Source: Candidatus Aenigmatarchaeota archaeon (GTDB taxonomy: Archaea; Aenigmatarchaeota; Aenigmatarchaeia; CG10238-14; SpSt-28). From it: a stretch of 5,284 nt of DNA. The translations under genes were made by a program, and so were the position numbers. The stretch lies in the NCBI GenBank assembly GCA_021161995.1, contig JAGGZO010000030.1, forward strand, positions 1 through 5,284, in the 5' to 3' direction. The notes under the pieces were generated by a model. The model made no database searches, was not told where the DNA came from, and was given only the letters and a program-made list of their open reading frames with translations. The first letter of the stretch is position 1; each line of letters begins with the position of its first letter. Positions 1 through 5,158 of this stretch are shown piece after piece.

Positions 1-12
1 GTAATGTATATC

Positions 13-53
13 AATATAGTAAACTATATTTGTTACTTATAAATTATAACAAA
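13..53. repeat. Two abutting short inverted repeats in the A+T-rich leader
   Basis: Positions 13-19 (AATATAG) are the exact reverse complement of 24-30 (CTATATT), with a 4-nt spacer. Positions 29-35 (TTTGTTA) are the exact reverse complement of 47-53 (TAACAAA), with an 11-nt spacer. The 3' arm of the first shares two bases with the 5' arm of the second, so the two hairpins exclude each other. They could be regulator-binding palindromes upstream of the 126-1258 unit, or the tail of an upstream transcript. In DNA this rich in A+T, 7-bp repeats also arise by chance, so no function is claimed. No coding region is visible in 1-125. Confidence 0.3.
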
Positions 54-79
54 ATTAGGAATACCGGAAAGTCACTCTA

Positions 80-95
80 TTTAAGTATTTAAATT
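80..95 (+). promoter_or_regulatory. Probable TATA element(s) for the 126-1258 unit
   Basis: Two overlapping archaeal TATA-like sequences are visible: TTTAAGTA (80-87) and TTTAAATT (88-95). With the usual distance of about 26 nt from box centre to transcription start, the first predicts a start near 110 and a leader of about 16 nt containing the whole GGTGAT ribosome binding site. The second predicts a start near 118, which would cut into that site. The first is therefore the better choice. No clear purine-rich BRE precedes either. Confidence 0.4.
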
Positions 96-116
96 AGTGT
101 ATATACATAAATTTAT

Positions 117-122
117 GGTGAT
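117..122 (+). promoter_or_regulatory. Strong ribosome binding site that fixes the start at 126
   Basis: GGTGAT is a perfect six-base match to the archaeal Shine-Dalgarno consensus (complement of the 16S 3' end, AUCACCUCC). It lies three bases before the ATG at 126. The next in-frame ATG, at 159, has nothing comparable, so 126 is the chosen start. Confidence 0.8.
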
Positions 123-125
123 AAA

Positions 126-827
126 ATGAGAGTAATAAGTGTTTACACTTTCAGTTCAATGAAAATATCACCAGAGGAGCTTGTAGAAAGACTGAACGAA
201 CTGAACGAAAATGAGTGGTGGATAAAAGCAAGGTACAACAGATACTGGAATGAGATAGCTGGTATCTTCAACTACTATATTACTATTAATGATATAATAG
301 AAAGGCTTATACCTGAATTAACCAAGCATGTAGCTGAGTTCAGCAATAAAAAAATCAGAAAATCTGTAAGGTTTTTCATAGACATGGAAAAAAGAATGGT
401 TGAGATATACCGTGGTCATGATAAAGTCACAGAACAAATAAAATGCCTAATAGAGCAAACAATGAGGGCTAAACTAGAACCATTAACCTTAACACCAGAA
501 CAAATGATAAAAATAATAAAGAATAATTCTAGTGAATTAACCCAAGCATACTTCACCAATGTTAATGGGTTTGTGTACGAAGCATATCGAGGTAGACATC
601 TTGAAACAAACTTATCATTCCTATTAAAACTAAGAAAATATCTCAATTCTCTTAGAATCATTTCAGTAAAGCCGAAAATACTGTACGAATCACTTTATCC
701 ATATCAAATAACTATAAACGGTAATAAAGGTACAATAAAATTTTCTGGTAATAACAATAAATCAAAACCAAGATCAGAAATAAGACAGATAATCTACATC
801 ATAAGCAATGCCTTAAGAAGTGGATAA
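126..827 (+). CDS. Unrecognised basic, mainly helical protein paired with a PIN ribonuclease
   Basis: I do not recognise this 233-aa protein. It is clearly translated: a perfect GGTGAT site precedes the ATG, and codon use matches its neighbours. Residues 15-135 look almost entirely alpha-helical, with an aromatic cluster near the N-terminus (WW at 31-32, YNRYW at 37-41, FNYY at 48-51). After residue 175 the pattern changes to short beta-like stretches (ILYESLYPYQITING, then GTIKFSG), then a basic linker (NNNKSKPR) and a final hydrophobic helix. I count about 37 Lys/Arg against 24 Asp/Glu, so it is strongly basic and could bind nucleic acid. There is no signal peptide or membrane segment. The stop is 2 nt before the PIN-domain gene, so the two are almost certainly co-transcribed and may be translationally coupled. 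It could be a large antitoxin-like partner, an RNA-binding adaptor or an unrelated housekeeping protein. Existence of the gene is near certain; function is unknown. Confidence 0.85.
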   Translation: MRVISVYTFSSMKISPEELVERLNELNENEWWIKARYNRYWNEIAGIFNYYITINDIIERLIPELTKHVAEFSNKKIRKSVRFFIDMEKRMVEIYRGHDKVTEQIKCLIEQTMRAKLEPLTLTPEQMIKIIKNNSSELTQAYFTNVNGFVYEAYRGRHLETNLSFLLKLRKYLNSLRIISVKPKILYESLYPYQITINGNKGTIKFSGNNNKSKPRSEIRQIIYIISNALRSG

Positions 828-829
828 AC

Positions 830-1258
830 ATGAAGCTGTATCTAGATACAAACGTTTTTCTCGGATGGTTCAAGAAGAATATAGTTAACATACGAGAAGA
901 TAAACCGATTAGCGATACTAAAACCATGATAAAACTCAAATCTTTTGATGCAACTTTGTATACTTCTGAACTGTCGATGATAGAAACAGTTAATTACTTA
1001 AAAGGTAGTTTTTCGGCAAGAAAAGAAGAGATTGATTTATTATGGAACATATTGACCGATTTATATTATGTAAGAATAATACCAGTACAAACTAAATGGG
1101 AAAGTATAAAGAATATAGTGTCCAAAGTATCGATAAAAGGAAAGAGTATAGTAGATCTTCTCCATCTAGAAACTGCAAAGAAAAACAAATGTAAGTTTGC
1201 TACATTTGATAAGGAATTAAAAAAGCTCTCATGGAGGTATGATATTTCCTTTTTATAG
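830..1258 (+). CDS. PIN-domain ribonuclease (VapC-like)
   Basis: The 142-aa protein is one complete PIN domain, the metal-dependent RNase fold of VapC toxins and related RNA-processing enzymes. All four conserved acidic positions are visible: D6 in LDTNVF at the N-terminus, E52 in SMIETVNYL, D109 in IVDLLHLETAKKNKC and D127 in FATFDKEL. The protein should therefore be catalytically intact and cut RNA using Mg2+ or Mn2+. Length is normal for the family. The ATG at 830 follows the stop of the 233-aa gene by 2 nt, and GTGGAT at 820-825 is only a weak ribosome binding site, so translation may be coupled to the upstream gene. In classical VapBC pairs the first gene encodes a 70-90-aa DNA-binding antitoxin; none is present here, and the partner is a 233-aa basic protein. 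Toxin and housekeeping roles both remain open. The PIN assignment is firm; the substrate is unknown. Confidence 0.9.
   Translation: MKLYLDTNVFLGWFKKNIVNIREDKPISDTKTMIKLKSFDATLYTSELSMIETVNYLKGSFSARKEEIDLLWNILTDLYYVRIIPVQTKWESIKNIVSKVSIKGKSIVDLLHLETAKKNKCKFATFDKELKKLSWRYDISFL
1250..1257 (+). promoter_or_regulatory. TATA box of pfdA, overlapping the PIN gene's stop
   Basis: TTTTTATA is centred near 1253.5, about 26 nt before the ATG at 1279. This predicts a transcript that begins at or next to the start codon. The element covers the last two codons and the stop (TAG, 1256-1258) of the PIN gene. The region just before the pfdA ATG has only TGAT as a possible ribosome binding site, which fits leaderless initiation. 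Confidence 0.5.
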
Positions 1259-1266
1259 ATTCTCTC

Positions 1267-1272
1267 TTTTTT
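1267..1272 (+). terminator. Possible oligo-T terminator after the PIN gene
   Basis: A run of six T follows a pyrimidine stretch (TCTCTC) 8 nt after the PIN stop codon. Archaeal RNA polymerase commonly terminates at oligo-T without a hairpin, and none is seen here. The run lies between the pfdA TATA box and the pfdA start, so it could end the upstream transcript without affecting pfdA. Confidence 0.35.
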
Positions 1273-1278
1273 GATGTT

Positions 1279-1695
1279 ATGACAGAAACCGATAATAATA
1301 AAGAAAATATCAATGAGTTAGTCGCAACATACAATTTTTTGGAAAATCAATTAAAAGCACTTTTAGAACAAAAGAACAGGTATTCAATAATCTTAGAAGA
1401 CCTCAAAGCAACAAAAGAATCTATCGATAACATAGAGATTTATAAAGAAAATTACATAAATATAGGCAGTGTTGTTGGTGTACCAGTCAAAATAGAAAAC
1501 GATAAATTCCTAGTAAACATAGGAAGTGGTGTTATGGTTGAGTTAACAAAGGAAAAGGCTGCAAAATTCGTCGAGGAAAGAATGGAATTCGTCAAGAAGG
1601 AAATGATTAAGATAGATGAAATCATAAATGTATACCAAAACAAACTCAATGATATAGCCATTAAAGTACAAGAACTCTCCTCAAAAACTAAATAA
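1279..1695 (+). CDS. pfdA: Prefoldin subunit alpha
   Basis: This is one of the two subunits of archaeal prefoldin, a hexamer of two alpha and four beta subunits that captures unfolded chains in the cytoplasm and passes them to the thermosome. The 138-aa protein has the expected layout: an N-terminal coiled coil (about residues 8-52), a central beta-hairpin pair including GSVVGVPVKI (63-72) and NIGSGVMVELT (80-90), and a C-terminal coiled coil (about 92-135). NIGSGVMVEL is the most telling stretch. Length is typical of the family. The start at 1279 lies 26 nt from the TATA box TTTTTATA, suggesting a leaderless mRNA. In many archaea pfdA sits directly upstream of ftsY, often after ribosomal protein genes. 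Here trmB separates the two, and a PIN-domain gene occupies the upstream side. The PfdA-versus-PfdB call rests on the two hairpins and the later ftsY. Confidence 0.93.
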   Translation: MTETDNNKENINELVATYNFLENQLKALLEQKNRYSIILEDLKATKESIDNIEIYKENYINIGSVVGVPVKIENDKFLVNIGSGVMVELTKEKAAKFVEERMEFVKKEMIKIDEIINVYQNKLNDIAIKVQELSSKTK

Positions 1696-1698
1696 ATT

Positions 1699-1706
1699 TT
1701 TAAATA
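1699..1706 (+). promoter_or_regulatory. TATA box of trmB
   Basis: TTTAAATA, inside the longer TTTTTAAATATTTT, lies just after the pfdA stop with its centre at 1702.5. The predicted transcription start is 1728-1729, exactly at the GTG codon. This favours GTG as a leaderless start. An ATG start at 1738 would have a leader of only 9-10 nt, containing GTGA as a partial ribosome binding site. TTTTC at 1707-1711 may also end the pfdA transcript. Confidence 0.6.
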
Positions 1707-1728
1707 TTTTCTTACTAACTACTATGTA

Positions 1729-2550
1729 GTGAGCCATATGATAGCATCCCAAAAAGTCTTAGATGCCCTAAAAGCAATTGGGTTAAATCTGTATGAAAGA
1801 AAACTCTGGGTAGCACTGCTCGCTAGAGGTACTGCCACAGCAGGCGAGCTTTCTGAGATTACCAAAGTTCCAAGGTCAAGAACTTATGATATTCTTGAAA
1901 GTCTTGCCGATAAGGGTTTTGTAATAATACAAAATGCTAAGCCATTAAGATACGTAGCAGTTCCACCAGAAGAAGCGCTGGAAAGGTGGAAAAAAAGGTA
2001 TGAGGAAAAAGTAAGAGAAATGCAAGAAAGAATTGACAATATGATAAAATCTGATGTGTTTACTGAACTTAAAAAACTACATCAAAAAGGTTTGAAGATT
2101 GTTGCACCAGAAGAATTGACTGGTACGCTAAGAGGTAGATTCTCTGTAATGAATCATCTAGCAAGTTTGATCAAAAACGCAAACAGATCTGTAGATATAT
2201 TTGCATCACCAGAAGCTTTAATGGAGATATACAGAAATCATTTAGATTTGTTGTTCAAAGCTAAGGAGAGAGGTGTTAAGGTAAGAATTGCAACAACAAA
2301 AATAAGTGATCCTGATATCCTAAAGACACTAGCAAGTTTAGGTGAAGTTAAAGTCGTTGATGAAAAACAACTACCAATAGAAGGAAAGCTGGCAATAGTA
2401 GATGATACACATCTAGTACTTGGCTTAACAGACTTCAAGAATGTTCATGAAAGTCAGTTGTTAGCAGTATGGAGTAGAAGCCAGTACGCTGCTTCTAAAA
2501 TGTTCAAACCTATGTTTGAGGCAATTTGGAAGTCTGGTAAGAATATTTAG
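1729..2550 (+). CDS. TrmB-family transcriptional regulator
   Basis: The 273-aa protein has an N-terminal winged helix-turn-helix (about residues 8-78). Its signature is GLNLYERKLWVALLARG followed by the recognition helix VPRSRTYDILESL (47-59) and a wing ending at RYVAVPP. A charged coiled-coil linker (81-106), probably for dimerisation, leads into a phospholipase-D-like domain (about 118-273). In that domain the HxKxxxxD motif is E218-x-K220-x4-D225, so the catalytic histidine is replaced and a ligand-sensing or dimerisation role is more likely than nuclease activity. The extra C-terminal sugar-binding domain of long TrmB proteins is absent, so the ligand need not be a sugar. GTG at 1729 is used because the TATA box is 26-27 nt away; ATG at 1738 is a close alternative that drops three residues. 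The gene lies between pfdA and ftsY with its own promoter. It could regulate these neighbours, itself or distant genes. Confidence 0.88.
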   Translation: MSHMIASQKVLDALKAIGLNLYERKLWVALLARGTATAGELSEITKVPRSRTYDILESLADKGFVIIQNAKPLRYVAVPPEEALERWKKRYEEKVREMQERIDNMIKSDVFTELKKLHQKGLKIVAPEELTGTLRGRFSVMNHLASLIKNANRSVDIFASPEALMEIYRNHLDLLFKAKERGVKVRIATTKISDPDILKTLASLGEVKVVDEKQLPIEGKLAIVDDTHLVLGLTDFKNVHESQLLAVWSRSQYAASKMFKPMFEAIWKSGKNI

Positions 2551-2555
2551 TAACC

Positions 2556-2563
2556 CTTAAATT
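2556..2563 (+). promoter_or_regulatory. TATA-like element of ftsY
   Basis: CTTAAATT, centred at 2559.5, lies about 26 nt before the ftsY ATG. No ribosome binding site precedes that ATG (the sequence is CTTAATTTTATG), so a leaderless ftsY-srp54 transcript is the natural reading. The element is a weaker TATA match than those of trmB or the 5S gene. Confidence 0.5.
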
Positions 2564-2569
2564 CTTCTA

Positions 2570-2576
2570 TTTTTTT
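2570..2576 (+). terminator. Oligo-T run after trmB, possible terminator
   Basis: Seven T in a row stand about 20 nt after the trmB stop, inside the T-rich stretch 2561-2585. Archaeal termination at oligo-T needs no hairpin, and none is visible. It would end trmB transcription just before the ftsY start. Confidence 0.4.
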
Positions 2577-2585
2577 CTTAATTTT

Positions 2586-3608
2586 ATGTTCAAAAAGTTA
2601 CGTGAAAAATTTTCTAAATTTGTAAAGAAAGTTACAGGCTCTGAAAAGAAAAGAGAGAGAAAGAAAACTCTTAAGAAACAAGAAGAAAAGGAAAAGGTTT
2701 CCGTAAGGAAAAAAGCAAAGCCGCAAAAGAAAAAACTTTCTCTAATAGAAAGATTAACAACAAAAGAAATAACTGAAAAAGATCTTGAACCACTATTGGA
2801 AGAATTAGAATACGATTTGATCGAAGCTGATTGTAGTTATGATGTTGCCCAAATGATTATTGAAGAAATAAAGAACAATCTAGTTGGACAACGATTAAAA
2901 AGAAGACAGATAGAAAAAAGAATCAAAGAAAGTATAGAAAATGCTATAAAAAAGATTTTGGAAAATGTAGAAAAAATAGATCTAGTCAAGTTGATAAAAA
3001 ACAAAAGAGAAAAACCATTCAAGATAATATTCCTAGGATTCAATGGTACTGGAAAAACAACTACGATGGCAAAGATTGCTAACTTACTAAAAAAACATGG
3101 AATAAAAGTTGTTTTTGCTGCAGGTGATACATTTAGAGCAGCAAGCATAGAACAATTAGAAGAACATGCAAGAAACCTGAATATTCCGATAATAAAACAC
3201 AACTATGGTGCAGATCCTGCTGCTGTTATATTCGATGCTATAAAGTATGCTGAAAAACATGGGATTGACGTTGTGTTAGCAGATACAGCTGGTAGAGTAC
3301 ACACAGATGAAAACTTGATGAAAGAGTTGGAAAAAATAGTTAGAGTTAACAAACCCGATCTGAAAATACTAGTGCTGGATTCGTTGACTGGTAGTGATGT
3401 GATAAATCAGTTTGAATATTTTGATAAGGCAGCTAAAGTTGATGCCGTTGTATTCACAAAACTTGATGTTAATGAAAAAGGTGGGAACATACTATCAGTA
3501 ATATATCAATTCAAAAAACCAGTTCTATTTTTTGGAACTGGTCAGGGATATGAAGATTTAATAGAATACGATCCAGATACTATACTGAAAAACCTAATAG
3601 GTGAATAA
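2586..3608 (+). CDS. ftsY: Signal recognition particle receptor FtsY (SRP GTPase)
   Basis: FtsY is the membrane-side SRP receptor. It pairs with GTP-bound SRP54 and docks the ribosome-nascent chain complex at the Sec translocon. The 340-aa protein begins with an amphipathic, basic segment (MFKKLREKFSKFVKKVTG) within a Lys/Arg-rich region of about 50 residues, a likely membrane- or ribosome-contacting A region; there is no transmembrane helix. The N domain helices span about 52-138 and the G domain 145-340. GTPase motifs are complete: GFNGTGKTTT (151-160), DTFRAA (181-186), DTAGR (233-237), TKLD (291-294) and GTGQGYEDL (317-325). Asn153 in the P-loop and DTFRAA identify FtsY rather than SRP54. 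The start at 2586 fits a TATA-like element 26 nt upstream and the absence of a ribosome binding site. The gene ends 1 nt before the srp54 ATG, and its final codons carry the srp54 ribosome binding site. Confidence 0.96.
   Translation: MFKKLREKFSKFVKKVTGSEKKRERKKTLKKQEEKEKVSVRKKAKPQKKKLSLIERLTTKEITEKDLEPLLEELEYDLIEADCSYDVAQMIIEEIKNNLVGQRLKRRQIEKRIKESIENAIKKILENVEKIDLVKLIKNKREKPFKIIFLGFNGTGKTTTMAKIANLLKKHGIKVVFAAGDTFRAASIEQLEEHARNLNIPIIKHNYGADPAAVIFDAIKYAEKHGIDVVLADTAGRVHTDENLMKELEKIVRVNKPDLKILVLDSLTGSDVINQFEYFDKAAKVDAVVFTKLDVNEKGGNILSVIYQFKKPVLFFGTGQGYEDLIEYDPDTILKNLIGE
3600..3604 (+). promoter_or_regulatory. Ribosome binding site of srp54 inside the end of ftsY
   Basis: GGTGA is formed by the last two sense codons of ftsY (GGT GAA) and stands five bases before the ATG at 3610. 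A GTG triplet at 3601 is in frame with srp54 and could be taken as an earlier start, but it is part of this binding site. The true start is therefore 3610. The arrangement ties srp54 translation to ribosomes finishing ftsY. Confidence 0.8.
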
Positions 3609-3609
3609 A

Positions 3610-4938
3610 ATGCTCGATAAATTAAGCAAAAAACTTGGAGGAATAATAAAGAAAATTATTTCATCTAAAAGACTAGATGAATCTACAATAAACGAAATAT
3701 TAAATGATTTCAAAAAAGCCTTGCTTGAAGCTGATGTTGATTTCAAGCTAGCAAATGAAATCACAAAAGAAATAAAAGAAGAGCTACTCAAGGAGAAAAT
3801 GCCACCCGGTTTAACAGCAAGAGAATATCTAACTAAACTCATATACGATAAACTAGTTGAGATCCTCGGTAAAGAAAAGTTTTCCTTAATAGGGAAAAAG
3901 AAAATAATGCTTGTAGGTTTGTTTGGTTCAGGTAAGACAACAACAAGCGGCAAGTTAGCAAAATATTTACAAAAGAGAGGATTAAAGGTTTTACTCGTTG
4001 GACTGGATTATCATAGACCTGCAGCACCGCAACAACTAAAACAAATAGCTGAGTCCATTGGTGTTGATTGTCTAACCGATGAAAAATCGAAAGACACATT
4101 CAAAGTCGCAAAAAGATCTTTAGAATTATCGAAAAAGTATGATTCTATAATCTACGATACAGCTGGTAGAGATGCTTTAGATGAAGAACTAGCTCAAGAA
4201 CTAGAAAAGTTAGGAAAAATAATAAACCCAGATGAAGTTCTTTTAGTGATACCTGCTGATATAGGCAAAGTAGCTGGAAAACAAGCAAGTGAGTTCCATA
4301 AGCTAGTCAAAATAACTGGAGTTATAATCACAAAACTAGATGGTACTGCAAAGGCAGGGGGTGCTTTAGCAGCTTGTTCTGTTACTGGCGCAAAAATAAA
4401 ATTCATAGGAGTTGGTGAAAAGCCAGATGATTTAGAAGAATACGATCCAAAGAGATTTGTTTCTAGACTTTTGGGTTTTGGTGATCTAGAAGCATTATTA
4501 CAAAAAGTTAAAGAGTCCGGTTTGAAAGAAGAAAAACTGAAGAAAGTCACGGAAGGTGATTTAACACTAGAAGATTTTCTCGAACAACTAAAAGCCATTC
4601 AGAAAATGGGATCGCTTTCATCCATAATGAAACTAATACCCGGTTTTGGAATGGCATTACCAGAAGATTTAGTAAAAATGCAAGAGGGAAAATTAGCAAA
4701 GTATAAAGCGATAATTCAAAGCATGACACCTGAGGAAAGAATAAACCCTGACATAATCAATACATCCAGAATAAAAAGAATAGCCAAAGGTTCTGGTACT
4801 AGCGAACAAGATGTTAGAGAATTGCTTTCAAGCTACAAAAAAATGAAAAAACTGGTTAAGATGTTTTCTAGGAGCAGGGATAGAAACCTGATGAAAATGT
4901 TGCAGAGGTTTGGTGGCAAACTACCGTTTTCTTTTTAA
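3610..4938 (+). CDS. srp54: Signal recognition particle protein SRP54 (SRP GTPase)
   Basis: SRP54 (Ffh in bacteria) binds signal sequences on ribosomes and, with 7S RNA and FtsY, targets proteins to the membrane. From the ATG at 3610 it is 442 aa, normal for archaea. The N domain is about 1-88 (ALLEADVDF at 37-45) and the G domain about 95-290, with GLFGSGKTTT (103-112), DYHRPAA (133-139), DTAGRDAL (183-190), TKLDGTAKAGG (241-251) and GVGEKPDDL (267-275). The methionine-rich M domain is about 293-442. It contains MGSLSSIMKLIPGFG, the SMTPEER turn, and the RNA-binding helix-turn-helix SRIKRIAKGSG with DVRELL. In the P-loop, Phe105 replaces the usual glutamine (GLQGSGKT), a residue that takes part in the SRP54-FtsY composite active site. 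The stop codon lies inside the TATA box of the 5S rRNA gene. No SRP RNA gene is seen in the window. Confidence 0.97.
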   Translation: MLDKLSKKLGGIIKKIISSKRLDESTINEILNDFKKALLEADVDFKLANEITKEIKEELLKEKMPPGLTAREYLTKLIYDKLVEILGKEKFSLIGKKKIMLVGLFGSGKTTTSGKLAKYLQKRGLKVLLVGLDYHRPAAPQQLKQIAESIGVDCLTDEKSKDTFKVAKRSLELSKKYDSIIYDTAGRDALDEELAQELEKLGKIINPDEVLLVIPADIGKVAGKQASEFHKLVKITGVIITKLDGTAKAGGALAACSVTGAKIKFIGVGEKPDDLEEYDPKRFVSRLLGFGDLEALLQKVKESGLKEEKLKKVTEGDLTLEDFLEQLKAIQKMGSLSSIMKLIPGFGMALPEDLVKMQEGKLAKYKAIIQSMTPEERINPDIINTSRIKRIAKGSGTSEQDVRELLSSYKKMKKLVKMFSRSRDRNLMKMLQRFGGKLPFSF

Positions 4939-4940
4939 AT
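4932..4940 (+). promoter_or_regulatory. TATA box of the 5S rRNA gene, containing the srp54 stop codon
   Basis: TTTTTAAAT is centred at about 4936, 26-27 nt before the first base of the 5S stem at 4963, so transcription should begin at or very near the mature 5' end. The TAA stop of srp54 (4936-4938) is embedded in the box. Promoter and coding end thus share the same bases. Confidence 0.7.
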
Positions 4941-4962
4941 GTTTCTATACCATTAGAATATA

Positions 4963-5083
4963 GGGTGGCGACCAAAGCGGCCGGGACCCACCCGTACCCG
5001 TTCCGAACACGGAAGTGAAACCGGCCAGCGTACTTCCGAGTACTGCTCCGTTAGGAGCGGGAAAGGGAGTGCGTCGCCACCCC
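4963..5083 (+). rRNA. rrf: 5S ribosomal RNA
   Basis: This is the RNA of the large-subunit central protuberance. The closing helix I is perfect: GGGTGGCGAC (4963-4972) pairs with GTCGCCACCC (5073-5082). The conserved loop C region CCCGTTCCGAACACGGAAGTG is present in slightly modified form around 4997-5018. CGGCC-type stems and the TCCG/GGAGCG arm near 5047-5059 complete the three-way architecture. Length of about 120 nt is standard; exact ends may differ by one or two bases. No 16S or 23S sequence flanks it on the upstream side, where srp54 ends 24 nt earlier, so this 5S gene is unlinked on that side and has its own promoter. It is followed 75 nt later by tRNA-Asp, which has its own promoter. 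The strong G+C richness against A+T-rich genes suggests a high growth temperature. Confidence 0.96.
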
Positions 5084-5114
5084 TCCATTTATACTAACTT
5101 TCTTCTGAATTCAT

Positions 5115-5128
5115 CGAAAATATTTAAA
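5115..5128 (+). promoter_or_regulatory. BRE plus TATA box of the tRNA-Asp gene
   Basis: CGAAAA (5115-5120) is a good purine-rich TFB recognition element, directly followed by TATTTAAA (5121-5128). The box centre at 5124.5 predicts a start near 5150, leaving a 5' leader of about 8 nt before the mature tRNA at 5159, which RNase P would remove. It is the best-formed promoter in the window. The 75-nt gap between 5S and tRNA otherwise holds only pyrimidine-rich sequence (CTTTCTTCT, 5098-5106) that may end 5S transcription. Confidence 0.7.
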
Positions 5129-5158
5129 AACTCTCTATGAATAAGATTTTAGGCAGAA

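Noticed and set aside
126..827. The 233-aa protein as an archaeal GINS subunit
   Set aside because: A helical domain followed by a small beta-like part is superficially similar, but I find no GINS motif, and the aromatic N-terminus and basic tail do not fit. Left unassigned.
126..1258. A standard VapBC toxin-antitoxin pair
   Set aside because: The PIN half fits, but no small antitoxin frame exists upstream and the partner is 233 aa without a visible ribbon-helix-helix, AbrB or Phd motif. Kept only as a hypothesis.
2082..2550. An active phospholipase D-type nuclease in the TrmB protein
   Set aside because: There is a single HKD-like motif and its histidine is replaced by glutamate (E-x-K-x4-D), so catalysis is unlikely.
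3601..3609. GTG at 3601 as the srp54 start
   Set aside because: It overlaps the end of ftsY and is part of the GGTGA ribosome binding site for ATG 3610.
416..5000. Open frames of 60-134 codons on the minus strand
   Set aside because: All lie opposite clear + strand genes, their translations are rich in Ser, Phe and Ile, as expected for complements of Lys- and Glu-rich genes, and none shows a recognisable domain or binding site.
5084..5158. A small RNA or SRP 7S RNA between 5S and tRNA-Asp
   Set aside because: The gap is only 75 nt, A+T-rich, lacks stable stems and is explained by a terminator-like pyrimidine stretch and the tRNA promoter.
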